This document shows positions 1-8,026 of a stretch of DNA of 48,942 nt, one piece after another. Where the stretch lies: contig NZ_AYJW01000030.1 in the NCBI RefSeq assembly GCF_000497205.1, positions 1-48,942 of the forward strand, written 5' to 3'. This DNA comes from Saccharopolyspora rectivirgula DSM 43747 (GTDB lineage Bacteria > Actinomycetota > Actinomycetes > Mycobacteriales > Pseudonocardiaceae). The stretch's first letter is position 1. The number at the start of each line of letters is the position of its first letter. The position numbers were made by a program, and so were the translations under genes. The notes beneath the pieces are model-generated. The model ran no database searches. It was not told where the DNA came from and was given only the letters and a program-made list of their open reading frames with translations.

Positions 1-1692
1 GTGGTGATCCGGTGGGGTGACCCGGTGCTGCCGGGCGCGCCGGAGTTCGACTTCGACGACCAGACGCCGGAGGCGCAGGAGAAGCAGTTCGGCTACAACA
101 ACGACTTCGCCGGACTGCTCCCGCTGGACCCGCACGGCCGGAAGCACCTGCTGGTGGTCAACCACGAGTACACCACCGAATCGCACATGTTCCCCGGCTA
201 CGACGAGGAGAACCCCACCGAGCAGCAGGTCCGGACGGCCTGGGCCGCGCACGGCCTGTCGGTGGTGCTGGTCGAGCGGGGGCGGGACGGGCTCGTCCCG
301 CGGATGAGCGGGTACAACCGGCGCATCACGCTGACCACCGAGTTCGAACTGCGCGGGCCCGCGGCCGGCAGCGACCTGCTGAAGACCTCGGCCGATCCCA
401 CCGGGACCCGGGTGCTGGGCACGCAGAACAACTGCTCCGGCAGTGTCACCCCGTGGGGCACGGTGCTGTCCGGTGAGGAGAACGTCCACCAGTACTTCGC
501 CAACGCCGACCGGATCACCGACCCGGTGGCCAAGCGGCGGTTGGAGCGCTACGGCATCTCCGGTGGCCCCAGCGAGCGCAAGTGGGAGCGCTTCGACTCC
601 CGCTGGGACGTCGGCGAGGAGCTCAACGAGTCCAACCGGTTCGGGTGGATCGTGGAGATCGACCCCTACGACCCGAACTCCACCCCGGTCAAGCACACCG
701 CCCTGGGGCGGTTCAAGCACGAGAGCGCCTCCGTCACGATCGCCGAGGACGGCCGGGTGGTCGCCTACTCCGGGGATGACGAGCGGTTCGAGTACATCTA
801 CAAGTTCGTCTCCAACGGCAAGGTCAAGCCGGGGCGCAGCGCGCACGCCCGGCGGCACAACATGGCGCTGCTGGACTCGGGCACCCTCTACGTCGCCCGG
901 TTCACCGGCAACAGCCCGGAGGAGGAGATCGACGGCAGCGGCGAGCTGCCGTCCGACGGCGCCTTCGACGGCACCGGCGAGTGGATCCCGCTGGCCAGCG
1001 GGAACCGGTCGTTCGTGCCCGGGATGAGCGCGGACGAGGTGTACGTGTTCACCCGGGAGGCGGCGGACAGGGTCGGGGCGACCAAGATGGACCGCCCCGA
1101 GGACATCGAGCCGAACCCGGTCAACGGCCGCGTCTACTGCGCGCTGACCAACAACTCCAACCGCGGTGCCGCTGGGAACGCCGGTCCGGACGAGGCCAAT
1201 CCGCGGGTGCACAACAAGCACGGTCACGTGCTGGAGATCGACGACGACCCGACCGGTCGGGAGTTCCGCTGGAACCTGCTGCTGGTGTGCGGGGACCCGC
1301 AGGACCCGGGCACCTACTTCGGCGGGTTCGACAAGTCGCAGGTCAGCCCGATCTCGTGCCCGGACAACGTGGCCTTCGACCGGCACGGCAACCTGTGGAT
1401 CACCACCGACGGCAACGAATTGGGGTCCAACGACGGCCTGTTCGCGGTGCCGGTCACCGGACCGGAACGCGGCAAGGTCAAGCAGTTCCTGACCGTTCCG
1501 ATCGGTGCGGAGACCTGCGGTCCGGTGGTGACCGACGACCTGGTGGCGGTGTGCGTGCAGCACCCGGGTGAATTGGACGGGGCCAGTGCCGACAACCCGG
1601 CTTCGCACTGGCCGGACGGGGGTTCCTCCCGACCCCGCCCGGCAGTGGTCGCGGTGTGGCGCGAAGACGGCGGCGAGATCGGCGCGAGCTGA
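1..1692 (+). CDS. PhoX-family (DUF839) phosphatase, 5'-truncated
   Basis: The frame is open from the first base and encodes 563 residues that match the body of secreted PhoX-type phosphatases: the early IRWGDPVLPG and QFGYNNDF blocks, LLVVNHEYT, SGEENVHQYF, and a late CPDNVAFDRHGNLWITTDGN segment of the beta-propeller. Family members are usually about 650-700 residues and begin with a Tat signal peptide. Both that signal and the first ~100 residues are missing here, so the GTG at position 1 is probably an internal codon at the contig edge. PhoX enzymes are Ca/Fe-dependent extracellular alkaline phosphatases that release phosphate from organic esters. The gene ends at TGA 1690-1692 and converges on the MFS gene across a hairpin. 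The family call is firm; the substrate is inferred from the family. Confidence 0.9.
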   Translation: MVIRWGDPVLPGAPEFDFDDQTPEAQEKQFGYNNDFAGLLPLDPHGRKHLLVVNHEYTTESHMFPGYDEENPTEQQVRTAWAAHGLSVVLVERGRDGLVPRMSGYNRRITLTTEFELRGPAAGSDLLKTSADPTGTRVLGTQNNCSGSVTPWGTVLSGEENVHQYFANADRITDPVAKRRLERYGISGGPSERKWERFDSRWDVGEELNESNRFGWIVEIDPYDPNSTPVKHTALGRFKHESASVTIAEDGRVVAYSGDDERFEYIYKFVSNGKVKPGRSAHARRHNMALLDSGTLYVARFTGNSPEEEIDGSGELPSDGAFDGTGEWIPLASGNRSFVPGMSADEVYVFTREAADRVGATKMDRPEDIEPNPVNGRVYCALTNNSNRGAAGNAGPDEANPRVHNKHGHVLEIDDDPTGREFRWNLLLVCGDPQDPGTYFGGFDKSQVSPISCPDNVAFDRHGNLWITTDGNELGSNDGLFAVPVTGPERGKVKQFLTVPIGAETCGPVVTDDLVAVCVQHPGELDGASADNPASHWPDGGSSRPRPAVVAVWREDGGEIGAS

Positions 1693-1708
1693 ACTCCTCC
1701 CAGCGGGC

Positions 1709-1741
1709 GCGGGGGACTGCTGGGAACCAGGAGTCCCCCGC
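1709..1741. terminator. Hairpin between convergent genes
   Basis: A 10-bp perfect stem (GCGGGGGACT at 1709-1718 with its complement at 1732-1741) and a 13-nt loop lie between the PhoX stop and the MFS stop. There is no long T-run, so this is a GC-type bidirectional terminator by inference. Confidence 0.55.
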
Positions 1742-1758
1742 CGCGCCTCCCGGAGCGT

Positions 1759-3075
1759 TCAGTCGTCGCTGGGGCGCGGTGCTGCTCGCAGCGCCACCAC
1801 CAGCAGGGCGGCCAGCACCATCACCCCGCCGACCACCCACATCCCGGCCTGCTGGGTGCCGGTCAGGTCGCGCAGCACGCCGGTGATGTACGGGGCGGCG
1901 AACCCGCTGACGTTGCCCAGCGAATTGATCAGCGCGATGCCGCCGGCCGCCGCGGCGCCGGTCAGGAAGTTGCTCGGCAACGCCCAGAAGGTGGGCAGCG
2001 CCGCGCAAACCCCGATCGCGCAGAGGGTGACCGCCACCATCGCGGTCAGCGGGGAGTTCATGTGCAGCGCGACCGGGATGCTCACCCCGCCCAGCAGCAT
2101 CGGTGCGGCCACGTGCCAGACCCGTTCCCCGGTGCGGTCCCCGTGGGACGCCCACAGCACCATCAGCAGCGCGCCCACCACGTAGGGCACCGCGGTCACC
2201 AGCCCGGCCTGCACCGTGGACAGCTCGGTGCCGTACTGCTGCTCGAACCCGGCGATGATGGTGGGCAGGAAGAAGCCCAGCGCGTACAGCCCGTAGGCGA
2301 TTCCGAAGTAGACGAAGGCGAGCGCCAGGATGCGCGGGTGGGTCAAGGCCTTGCGCAGCGGCCAGTGGTGCTCGGTCTCGGTCTGCCGCTGTTCAGCGGC
2401 GAGCTGCTCGGCCAGCCACTGGCGTTCCTCGGGCTCCAGCCACTTCGCCTGCTCCGGCCGGTCGGTCAGGTAGAACCAGGTGAGCACGCCCAGCAGGATG
2501 GCCGGGATGCCCTCCACCAGGAGCATGAAGCGCCACCCGGAGAGGCCGAAGGCGCCTTCGCCGCCGCTGATCAGCAGGCTGGACACGGTCGCGCCGATCG
2601 CGCTGGAGACCGGTACCGCGGCCATGAACAGCGCGACGGCCTTGGCCCGCTGCGCGGCCGGGAACCAGAAGGTCAGGTAGAGGATGATCCCGGGGAAGAA
2701 GCCGGCTTCGGCGACCCCCAGCAGGAAGCGCAGCAGCACCAGGGTGGTGGCGTTGGGGACGAAGGCCATCGCGGTGGCCACGATGCCCCAGGTGATCATG
2801 ATGCGGGCCAGCCACCTGCGGGCGCCGAACTTGTGCAGGGCCAGGTTGCTGGGCACTTCGAGCACCAGGTAGCCCAGGAAGAAGATGCCGGAGGCGAACC
2901 CGAACACGGTCGCGGTCATGCCGAGCTCGTCGTTCATCCCGTTCGGACCGGCGAAGCCGATGTTCACCCGGTCCAAGTAGTTGACGAAGTACAGCAGGCA
3001 CAGGAACGGCATCAGCCGGAACGCGACCTTGCGCAGCACTCGGCTGTCGGGCCCGGTGGTTCTGACGTGGCTCAC
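1759..3075 (-). CDS. MFS transporter, anion:cation symporter (ACS) type
   Basis: This encodes a 438-residue, 12-helix major facilitator. It has the ACS-family look: FVNYLDRVNIGFAG in helix 1, RFLLGVAEAGFFPGIILYL around helix 4, a long charged central loop, and a second half that repeats the fold. Relatives import organic anions such as tartrate, phthalate or glucarate by H+ symport; the substrate cannot be read from sequence. I chose the GTG at 3075 because the residues upstream in the same frame are low-complexity and unlike any transporter, and because 438 residues is the family size. It is transcribed divergently from the SDR gene about 100 bp away, which may act on the same compound; that link is only positional. 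Confidence 0.9.
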   Translation of the reverse strand: MSHVRTTGPDSRVLRKVAFRLMPFLCLLYFVNYLDRVNIGFAGPNGMNDELGMTATVFGFASGIFFLGYLVLEVPSNLALHKFGARRWLARIMITWGIVATAMAFVPNATTLVLLRFLLGVAEAGFFPGIILYLTFWFPAAQRAKAVALFMAAVPVSSAIGATVSSLLISGGEGAFGLSGWRFMLLVEGIPAILLGVLTWFYLTDRPEQAKWLEPEERQWLAEQLAAEQRQTETEHHWPLRKALTHPRILALAFVYFGIAYGLYALGFFLPTIIAGFEQQYGTELSTVQAGLVTAVPYVVGALLMVLWASHGDRTGERVWHVAAPMLLGGVSIPVALHMNSPLTAMVAVTLCAIGVCAALPTFWALPSNFLTGAAAAGGIALINSLGNVSGFAAPYITGVLRDLTGTQQAGMWVVGGVMVLAALLVVALRAAPRPSDD

Positions 3076-3166
3076 CCGGGTACCTAAGAACGCCGTGCCG
3101 CCGCGGGTCAAGTGCTGGCCCACGTTGTGAAATCGACCTGGTACCGGGCGCCGATGTCTTTCTCGA

Positions 3167-3178
3167 TACGGTTGAGGC
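3167..3178 (+). promoter_or_regulatory. -10-like box for a leaderless SDR transcript
   Basis: TACGGT at 3167-3172 ends 6 nt before the ATG at 3179. The only SD-like bases (TGAGG) abut the start codon, too close to work. Leaderless transcription is inferred; no clear -35 box was found. Confidence 0.3.
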
Positions 3179-3865
3179 ATGCCAGAACGCCCATTCGCCC
3201 TGGTCACCGGTGCTTCACGGGGCATCGGTGCCACTGTCGCCAGGATGCTCGCCGACACGCACGACCTGCTTCTCGGCGGGCGCGACCAGGAGTCCTTGCA
3301 AGCCTTGGCCGATGAGCTGCCGAACGCCAAACCCTGGCCGGTGGACATCACCGACGAGGAGGCGGTCACCGAGGCGGTCGCCGGCATCGACCGGCTCGAC
3401 GTGCTGGTGCACAGCGCCGGCCTGGTCGAGCTGGGCAAGGTGGCCGACAGCCCGGCCGACTCCTGGCGCCGCACCTTCGAGGTGAACCTGTTCGCGGTCA
3501 CCGAGCTCACCCGCCGGCTGCTGCCGGCGCTGCGGGCCGCGTCCGGTCACGTGGTGCTGGTGAACTCCGGTTCGGGGTTGAACGCCAAGCCGAACTGGGG
3601 CGCGTACGCGGCCAGCAAGTTCGCGCTGCGCGCGTTCGCGGACGTGCTGCGGGCCGAGGAGGCGGCCAACGGGGTGCGGGTCACTTCCGTGTTCCCCGGT
3701 CGCACCGCCACCGACATGCAGCGCAGCGTCCGCGAGCAGGAGGGCGGCGAGTACGAGCCGGACCGCTACCTGCGGCCGGAGTCGGTGGCCGAGCCGATCG
3801 TTTCCGCGATCCGCGCGTCCCGGGACGCCCACCTGACCGAGATCGTCATCCGGCCGACGGCGTAA
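3179..3865 (+). CDS. Short-chain dehydrogenase/reductase
   Basis: This is a 228-residue classical SDR. The N-terminal TGASRGIG motif (residues 10-17) binds the dinucleotide, the NSG and YAASK segments supply the catalytic Ser and the Tyr-x-x-x-Lys pair, and a PG motif follows the active site as in the family. It is shorter than the common 245-260 residues; actinobacterial 'SDR family oxidoreductase' proteins of 225-230 residues are common. It catalyses NAD(P)-dependent oxidation or reduction of an alcohol/carbonyl; the substrate is unknown. The gene is divergent from the MFS transporter and converges with the deaminase gene only 5 bp beyond its stop. Confidence 0.92.
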   Translation: MPERPFALVTGASRGIGATVARMLADTHDLLLGGRDQESLQALADELPNAKPWPVDITDEEAVTEAVAGIDRLDVLVHSAGLVELGKVADSPADSWRRTFEVNLFAVTELTRRLLPALRAASGHVVLVNSGSGLNAKPNWGAYAASKFALRAFADVLRAEEAANGVRVTSVFPGRTATDMQRSVREQEGGEYEPDRYLRPESVAEPIVSAIRASRDAHLTEIVIRPTA

Positions 3866-3870
3866 GCGGT

Positions 3871-5193
3871 TCAGCCGCGGATGTGCTGGGCGGCCGCGCG
3901 GGCCGCTGCCTGCACTTCCCGCCGGTCCACCCGGGTGGGTTCGCCGTCGCTGAGCACCAGCTCACCGGCCAGCCAGACGTCCCGGACGTGGCGGGAGCCG
4001 GCCGCCCACACCACGTTGGCCAGGACTTGCTCGTCCGGGGCGTCCAAACCGGTGGCGAACGCGGGGGTGTCCGCGTCCAAGTGCGCGATGTCGGCCCACC
4101 GGCCCGGTTCCAGGGCCCCGATGTCGTCCCGGTGCAGGGCGGCCGCGCCGCCCCGGGTGGCGGCCAGCAGGGCTTGGCGGGCGGTCAGCGCGGTGGCGTC
4201 CCCGGTGGCCAGGCGCGCCACCAGCCCGGCCAGTTGCATCTCCGCCCACAGGTCCAGGTCGTCGTTGCTGGACGGGCCGTCGGTGCCGAGGCCGACCGGC
4301 AGCCCCGCGGCCAGCATGTCGGTGAGCCGGGCGGCGCCGGAAGCCAGTTTGGTGTTCGAGCCCGGGCAGTGCGCCACCCCCACGTCGTGCCGGGCGAGCA
4401 GGGCGATGTCGCTGTCCGACAGGTGCACGCAGTGGGCGGCGAGCACCCGCCCGCCCAGCACCCCGAGCTGCTCCAGCATCGCCGGCACGGAGCCGTACTC
4501 GGCGCGCTGCGCGGCGTCCTCCCCGAGGGTCTCGGCGACGTGGGTGTGCACCAGGGCGCCGCGTTCCTGGGCGGCTTCGCCGATCGCCCGCAGCGCTTCT
4601 GCCGGGAGCGTGTAGGCCCCGTGCGGGCCGTAGGCGAGTTCGATCTGCTGGTGCGGGCCGAACCGCAGCCCGTCGGTGTCGATCCACGCGTCGATGCCCT
4701 GGAGCATCTTCTGCCAGCTGCCCAGGGCCGGGTTGTCGATGACGGCCGCGGCCAGCACCACGCGGGTGCCCACGTCCAGCGCCGCTTCGGCGATGGCTTC
4801 TCCGGAGAAGTACATCTCCGAGGTGGTGGTGATGCCGCTCTGCAGCATTTCCACGCAGCCCAACCGCATTCCGTCCCGGATGTCCTGCTCGCGCAGTCGG
4901 GCTTCCGCCGGCCAGATGACCTCGCGCAGCCAGCGCAGCAGCGGCAGGTCGCTGCCCATCCCGCGGAACAGGGTCATCGGGCTGTGGGCGTGGGCGTTGA
5001 CCAGACCTGGCAGCAGGATGCCGCTGCACTCGCGCACCGGTGCCCCCGCGGGCAGTTGCGGGGCGCTCGCGGCGGGGCCGCAGTGGGTGATGCGCCCGTC
5101 GTCGCCGATGTCCACCACGCCGTCCCGGACCAGGGAGCACTCGGCGTCGCAGGGCAGTACCAGCGGGGCGTGCAGGCGGAGTGCGGTCGGCAT
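3871..5193 (-). CDS. Amidohydrolase, SAH/MTA/adenosine deaminase type
   Basis: This encodes a 440-residue metal-dependent amidohydrolase. Metal ligands are in the expected places: NAHAH after strand 1, HTHVAE in the middle, AAHCVHL, and the catalytic Asp in GLGTDGPSSND. The SMxxLM-like and 'GALEPGRWADI' regions resemble the MtaD/SsnA branch, which deaminates 5-methylthioadenosine, S-adenosylhomocysteine or 8-oxoguanine, producing the inosine or hypoxanthine analogue and ammonia. Two in-frame ATGs exist, at 5193 and 5202. I chose 5193 because a GGGA sits just before it. The gene ends 5 bp from the SDR gene on the other strand. Exact substrate is uncertain; the family is firm. Confidence 0.88.
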   Translation of the reverse strand: MPTALRLHAPLVLPCDAECSLVRDGVVDIGDDGRITHCGPAASAPQLPAGAPVRECSGILLPGLVNAHAHSPMTLFRGMGSDLPLLRWLREVIWPAEARLREQDIRDGMRLGCVEMLQSGITTTSEMYFSGEAIAEAALDVGTRVVLAAAVIDNPALGSWQKMLQGIDAWIDTDGLRFGPHQQIELAYGPHGAYTLPAEALRAIGEAAQERGALVHTHVAETLGEDAAQRAEYGSVPAMLEQLGVLGGRVLAAHCVHLSDSDIALLARHDVGVAHCPGSNTKLASGAARLTDMLAAGLPVGLGTDGPSSNDDLDLWAEMQLAGLVARLATGDATALTARQALLAATRGGAAALHRDDIGALEPGRWADIAHLDADTPAFATGLDAPDEQVLANVVWAAGSRHVRDVWLAGELVLSDGEPTRVDRREVQAAARAAAQHIRG

Positions 5194-5369
5194 GTCCCGC
5201 ATTGTGCCGCAGGGCCGGGAGCGGCTGGTCACCCGATCGGAGCTGGAGGAGTCCGCCGGCCTTCCGGGCAGCGGTGGTTCCGGCGAGAGAGCACCACAAT
5301 GGCCGATTCGGAAATACGACCACAAAAGGGACTATTGGTGGCGGTTGGGTGAGGCGAGGAGGCCACCAG

Positions 5370-5495
5370 ATGTTGTTCGACGTGTTCGCCACCATCGGCG
5401 CTGCCGTGGCGCTGGTCGTGCTGCTGCTGATGGCGCTCAGTTCGGTGCTGCCCGACCTGCAGGAGTACTGCGCCGCTCGCCGGGCCGGCGACTGA
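5370..5495 (+). CDS. Small membrane protein, 41 residues
   Basis: An ATG at 5370 follows a perfect AGGAGG (5357-5362) at 7 nt spacing, the best ribosome site in this region. The product has one hydrophobic helix (about residues 5-26, rich in Ala, Val and Leu) and a short charged tail ending in Arg-Arg-Ala-Gly-Asp, so a single-pass membrane protein with a cytoplasmic tail is likely. No family is recognised. It stands alone between the divergent deaminase gene and the convergent trmB. The length is short, but the combination of RBS, hydrophobic helix and stop makes a real gene likely. Confidence 0.6.
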   Translation: MLFDVFATIGAAVALVVLLLMALSSVLPDLQEYCAARRAGD

Positions 5496-5627
5496 CGGTC
5501 CGCGCGGAGGACGTCGGACTGCGGTCGCCCTCCTCGGCCTCGGCGGTGCGCCGCCGCAGCTGCTGTCCACATGGTATCCACTGTGGACGGCTGGCGGGGC
5601 TGGTCAGCGAGTCGCGCGGTCCGCTGC

Positions 5628-6341
5628 TCAGATCCGTTCGAAGATCAGGTCGTGCACGACCCGGCCTTCTTCCTGCGCCCGGGCCTCGAACTTGGTGATC
5701 GGTCGCCACTCCGGGCGCGGCGCCCAACCGCCGGGTTCGTCCGCGTACCGGTTCCGCAAGCGCGGCTCGGCCTGGCAGACCTCCATCATCTGCTCGGCGT
5801 AGTTCTCCCAGTCCGTCGCCAGGTGCAGGACGCCACCGGGAGCGATCCGCGAGCTGATCAGGTCCACGTTGGCCGGCTGCACCAGTCGGCGCTTGTGGTG
5901 CCGCTTCTTCGGCCAGGGGTCGGGGAAGTAGATGCGCACCTCGGCCAGCGAGTCCGGGGCGATGTGCTCGCGCAGCAGGTCGAGGGCGTCCCCGCGGATC
6001 AGCCGCAGGTTCGTCAGCCCCAGCTTCTCCGCTCGCAGCATCAACTGGGCCAGTCCGGGCTTGTAGACCTCGACCGCCAGGTAGTTGACCTCCGGCTGCG
6101 CCGCGGCGAGCTGGGCGGTCGTCTCCCCCATGCCCGAGCCGATCTCCAGGACCACCGGGGCGCGCCGGCCGAACCAGGACTCGAAGTCCAGCTCCCCCTC
6201 CGGCAGCGAGCTGACTTCGGCACCCATGCGCAGCCAGTGCCGCTCCCAGGCCCGCTGCTGCCCGGTGGTCATCCGCCCGCCCCGCTGGACGTAGCTGACG
6301 ACCGTGCGGCGATGGGGAATCTGCTGGTCAGACGAGTTCAC
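5628..6341 (-). CDS. trmB: tRNA (guanine-N7)-methyltransferase
   Basis: TrmB methylates N7 of G46 in the tRNA variable loop using S-adenosylmethionine. The 237-residue product shows the SAM-binding VVLEIGSGMGETT near residue 65, the acidic VEVYKPG end of strand 2, the family signature YFPDPWPKKRHHKRR, and the C-terminal TKFE motif. The frame can also begin at TTG 6359, but I prefer the GTG at 6341: a CATACT box ends 8 nt before it and there is no SD, which suggests a leaderless message. In M. tuberculosis trmB and the PEPCK gene are close neighbours, as they are here within 10 kb (from memory). Confidence 0.93.
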   Translation of the reverse strand: MNSSDQQIPHRRTVVSYVQRGGRMTTGQQRAWERHWLRMGAEVSSLPEGELDFESWFGRRAPVVLEIGSGMGETTAQLAAAQPEVNYLAVEVYKPGLAQLMLRAEKLGLTNLRLIRGDALDLLREHIAPDSLAEVRIYFPDPWPKKRHHKRRLVQPANVDLISSRIAPGGVLHLATDWENYAEQMMEVCQAEPRLRNRYADEPGGWAPRPEWRPITKFEARAQEEGRVVHDLIFERI

Positions 6342-6405
6342 AAGCAGCCAGTATGGCAAACCCGCCCCGTGCAGCGGCCGGGGCGGGCGCTTGTGGAGGT
6401 CCGGC

Positions 6406-6984
6406 TCACCAGGCTTCGATCTGCGGCAGCGCTGCCAGCAGTCCGCTCACCCCGTCCAGCGGCATCGGCAGCGGCTGGGTGTCGCGGTACGCCGGGATCA
6501 CGTTCAGCCAGCCGGGGTGCTCGTCGGTGAGGGTGATCGTGGTCGGGTTCTTCATCGGCTCCCGGTCGGAAGGGGCGTACTCCCAATAGCCGGTTTCCCC
6601 GACCTCCGTCCAGGGGACGAAGACCCAACCGGAGCGGTCGCGCAGCACCGCGTGGACCTGGTCTTCGAAGTCGAACGCGGCTTGCCGGGAGGGCAGGGTG
6701 CCGCGGTCGAGCGCCCGCAACCACCACGGCGCGGGCAGCTGGGAGGACGAGCCGCCCAGCTCGCGGTACAGGTCCAGGACCTTGTCCTCGGCGGCGGTGT
6801 GGATCCAGCTCCGCCGCAGCGCGGCGGGGGAGACGGCTTGTTGTTCGGTGGGTGGGTGAGCTTCGGTGGCCAGCGACCACTCCAGGCCTGGAACTGGTTC
6901 GAGCTGGACGTCGCTCAGTGAACCTCGAGCGCGCACACCGGTGGGTCCTGCCTCGGTCCGCGAGCATTCCGTTGAACGCACCAT
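6406..6984 (-). CDS. Conserved-looking protein of unknown function, Trp-rich
   Basis: This encodes 192 residues with no recognised domain. The start at ATG 6984 is chosen because GGGGTGAG lies 6-13 nt upstream. The N-terminal ~45 residues look disordered; the rest is soluble, Trp-rich (several Trp, including GWVFVPWTEV and GYWEYAP) and has no signal peptide or membrane helix. It lies just upstream of trmB on the same strand with a 65-bp gap, so the two could be cotranscribed. Its own promoter region (7110-7139) carries a palindrome, so it may be under dedicated control. Function is not known to me. Confidence 0.72.
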   Translation of the reverse strand: MVRSTECSRTEAGPTGVRARGSLSDVQLEPVPGLEWSLATEAHPPTEQQAVSPAALRRSWIHTAAEDKVLDLYRELGGSSSQLPAPWWLRALDRGTLPSRQAAFDFEDQVHAVLRDRSGWVFVPWTEVGETGYWEYAPSDREPMKNPTTITLTDEHPGWLNVIPAYRDTQPLPMPLDGVSGLLAALPQIEAW

Positions 6985-7109
6985 GTGGCTCACCCCATTT
7001 GCTGTTGAGAAAGTTGCGAGCCGCTGAGCTCGCCTCGGCCGGCGACATGCCTCGGGCAACGCTGGCAGAGACACGCCCGTACTCCATGCATTACCACCAG
7101 GTGGGCCAA

Positions 7110-7139
7110 AGTATGGCACAAAAAGTGCTTTTGTGGCAA
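7110..7139 (-). promoter_or_regulatory. Promoter with overlapping palindrome
   Basis: Read on the minus strand, TTGCCA (7139-7134), an 18-nt spacer and CATACT (7115-7110) make a plausible sigma-A-type promoter for the Trp-rich gene. The spacer is filled by an inverted repeat: TGGCACAAAA at 7114-7123 and TTTTGTGGCA at 7129-7138, arms complementary at all but one pair, spaced 5 nt. This is a typical layout for a repressor operator. No regulator gene is adjacent. Confidence 0.45.
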
Positions 7140-7216
7140 AAATCACTATGATTGTCGAAAAACAGTGCGAAGCACGCTAACTGGACAAAAAACTGCCCAG
7201 CTTATCCAATGGGGGT

Positions 7217-7681
7217 GTGGGAGAGCAGACATTCCGCGGGGACACCGCCGGCGGCGTGGTGGTGGGCGTGGACGGTTCGGCATCGTCCAAACGGGCCCTG
7301 CAGGTCGCGGCGGACGAGGCCAAGGCTCGCGGCGCGCCGCTGCACGTGGTGCGCGCGTGGAGCATCCGCACGGCCCCGCGCCCGGCGGAATGCCCGCCGA
7401 ACACCATGCCCAGTGTGGAGCAGTTCCACCGGGCCGTCCGGGAGGACACCGAACGGATCGTGCAGAAGCGGCTCGGGGATGATCCGGGCGTCGAGGTGAA
7501 CCTCCACATCGTGCACTCCCCGCCCCCGCAAGCGCTGCTGGAAGCCGCGCGCGGGGCGGAGCTGCTCGTCGTCGGTCACCGCGGTCGCGGTGGTTTCGCC
7601 GGGCTGCTGCTGGGCTCGGTGGCCGAGCAGTGCGTGCGGCACGCCGCTTGCCCGGTCCTGGTGGTCCGGCCGTCGATATGA
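7217..7681 (+). CDS. Universal stress protein (UspA fold)
   Basis: The 154-residue product is a single Usp domain. It begins strand 1 with VVVGVDGSASSKRAL and ends with the ATP-binding signature GHRGRGGFAGLLLGSVAEQC (G-2x-G-9x-G-S pattern) followed by CPVLVVRP. ATP-binding Usps in actinobacteria respond to hypoxia, stationary phase or redox stress. The GTG start at 7217 is preceded by GGGGG. The upstream 7140-7216 stretch is AT-rich for this genome, as expected for a promoter. A perfect hairpin follows the stop, so this is a monocistronic unit. Confidence 0.93.
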   Translation: MGEQTFRGDTAGGVVVGVDGSASSKRALQVAADEAKARGAPLHVVRAWSIRTAPRPAECPPNTMPSVEQFHRAVREDTERIVQKRLGDDPGVEVNLHIVHSPPPQALLEAARGAELLVVGHRGRGGFAGLLLGSVAEQCVRHAACPVLVVRPSI

Positions 7682-7703
7682 CCACCGGGGCGGTGAACGC
7701 ACA

Positions 7704-7741
7704 AGGGCCCGGGCCGTCCCCCGAATGACAGCCCGGGCCCT
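7704..7741 (+). terminator. Terminator of the universal stress gene
   Basis: An 11-bp perfect stem (AGGGCCCGGGC at 7704-7714 and its complement at 7731-7741) with a 16-nt loop lies 22 nt after the stop codon. Confidence 0.7.
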
Positions 7742-7838
7742 CCCCCGTCCCGACCGCTAGCGCCCCCGAGCGCTTTGTTGCAGTCGGTCGACCATGGTTT
7801 CCGGTGCCGCACCTGGAGTGTCTGCTGTGGACACTGAT

Positions 7839-7856
7839 CGGCCGGTCCTCCGGCCG
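7839..7856 (-). terminator. Hairpin after the ABC exporter operon
   Basis: CGGCCGG (7839-7845), loop TCCT, and CCGGCCG (7850-7856) form a compact hairpin about 45 nt beyond the stop of the 27-residue ORF, in the right place to end the minus-strand operon. Confidence 0.4.
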
Positions 7857-7901
7857 CGACGACGATCGGCACCAGTGGCTCGATCTTGCGGTCGATCCTA
7901 T

Positions 7902-7985
7902 CTACTGACGTGACAAGGCTCTCCGCGGGGTTCGGTAACGTTTTGCTATCTGGGCTCCCAGCAGGAGCTTCGCTGTGTTGATCAT
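7902..7985 (-). CDS. Possible 27-residue cationic peptide
   Basis: An ATG at 7985, 41 nt beyond the stop of the ABC permease, opens a 27-codon frame ending in TAG 7904-7902. The product is strongly basic (two Lys and five Arg, no acidic residue): a short amphipathic N-terminal half with the run KLLLGAQIAKRYR, then an Arg-rich tail. The SD is weak (GAAGGG about 10 nt upstream). It could be a small membrane-associated partner of the transporter, a peptide substrate of it, or a chance frame. Position and composition make it worth listing, not certain. Confidence 0.35.
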   Translation of the reverse strand: MINTAKLLLGAQIAKRYRTPRRALSRQ

Positions 7986-8026
7986 TGAGGTTTGCCCTTC
8001 GCCGCCCACCTCGCGTGCCGGTGAGC

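Noticed and set aside
1-3. GTG at position 1 as true start of the PhoX gene
   Set aside because: The signal peptide and first ~100 family residues are missing; the codon lies at the contig edge.
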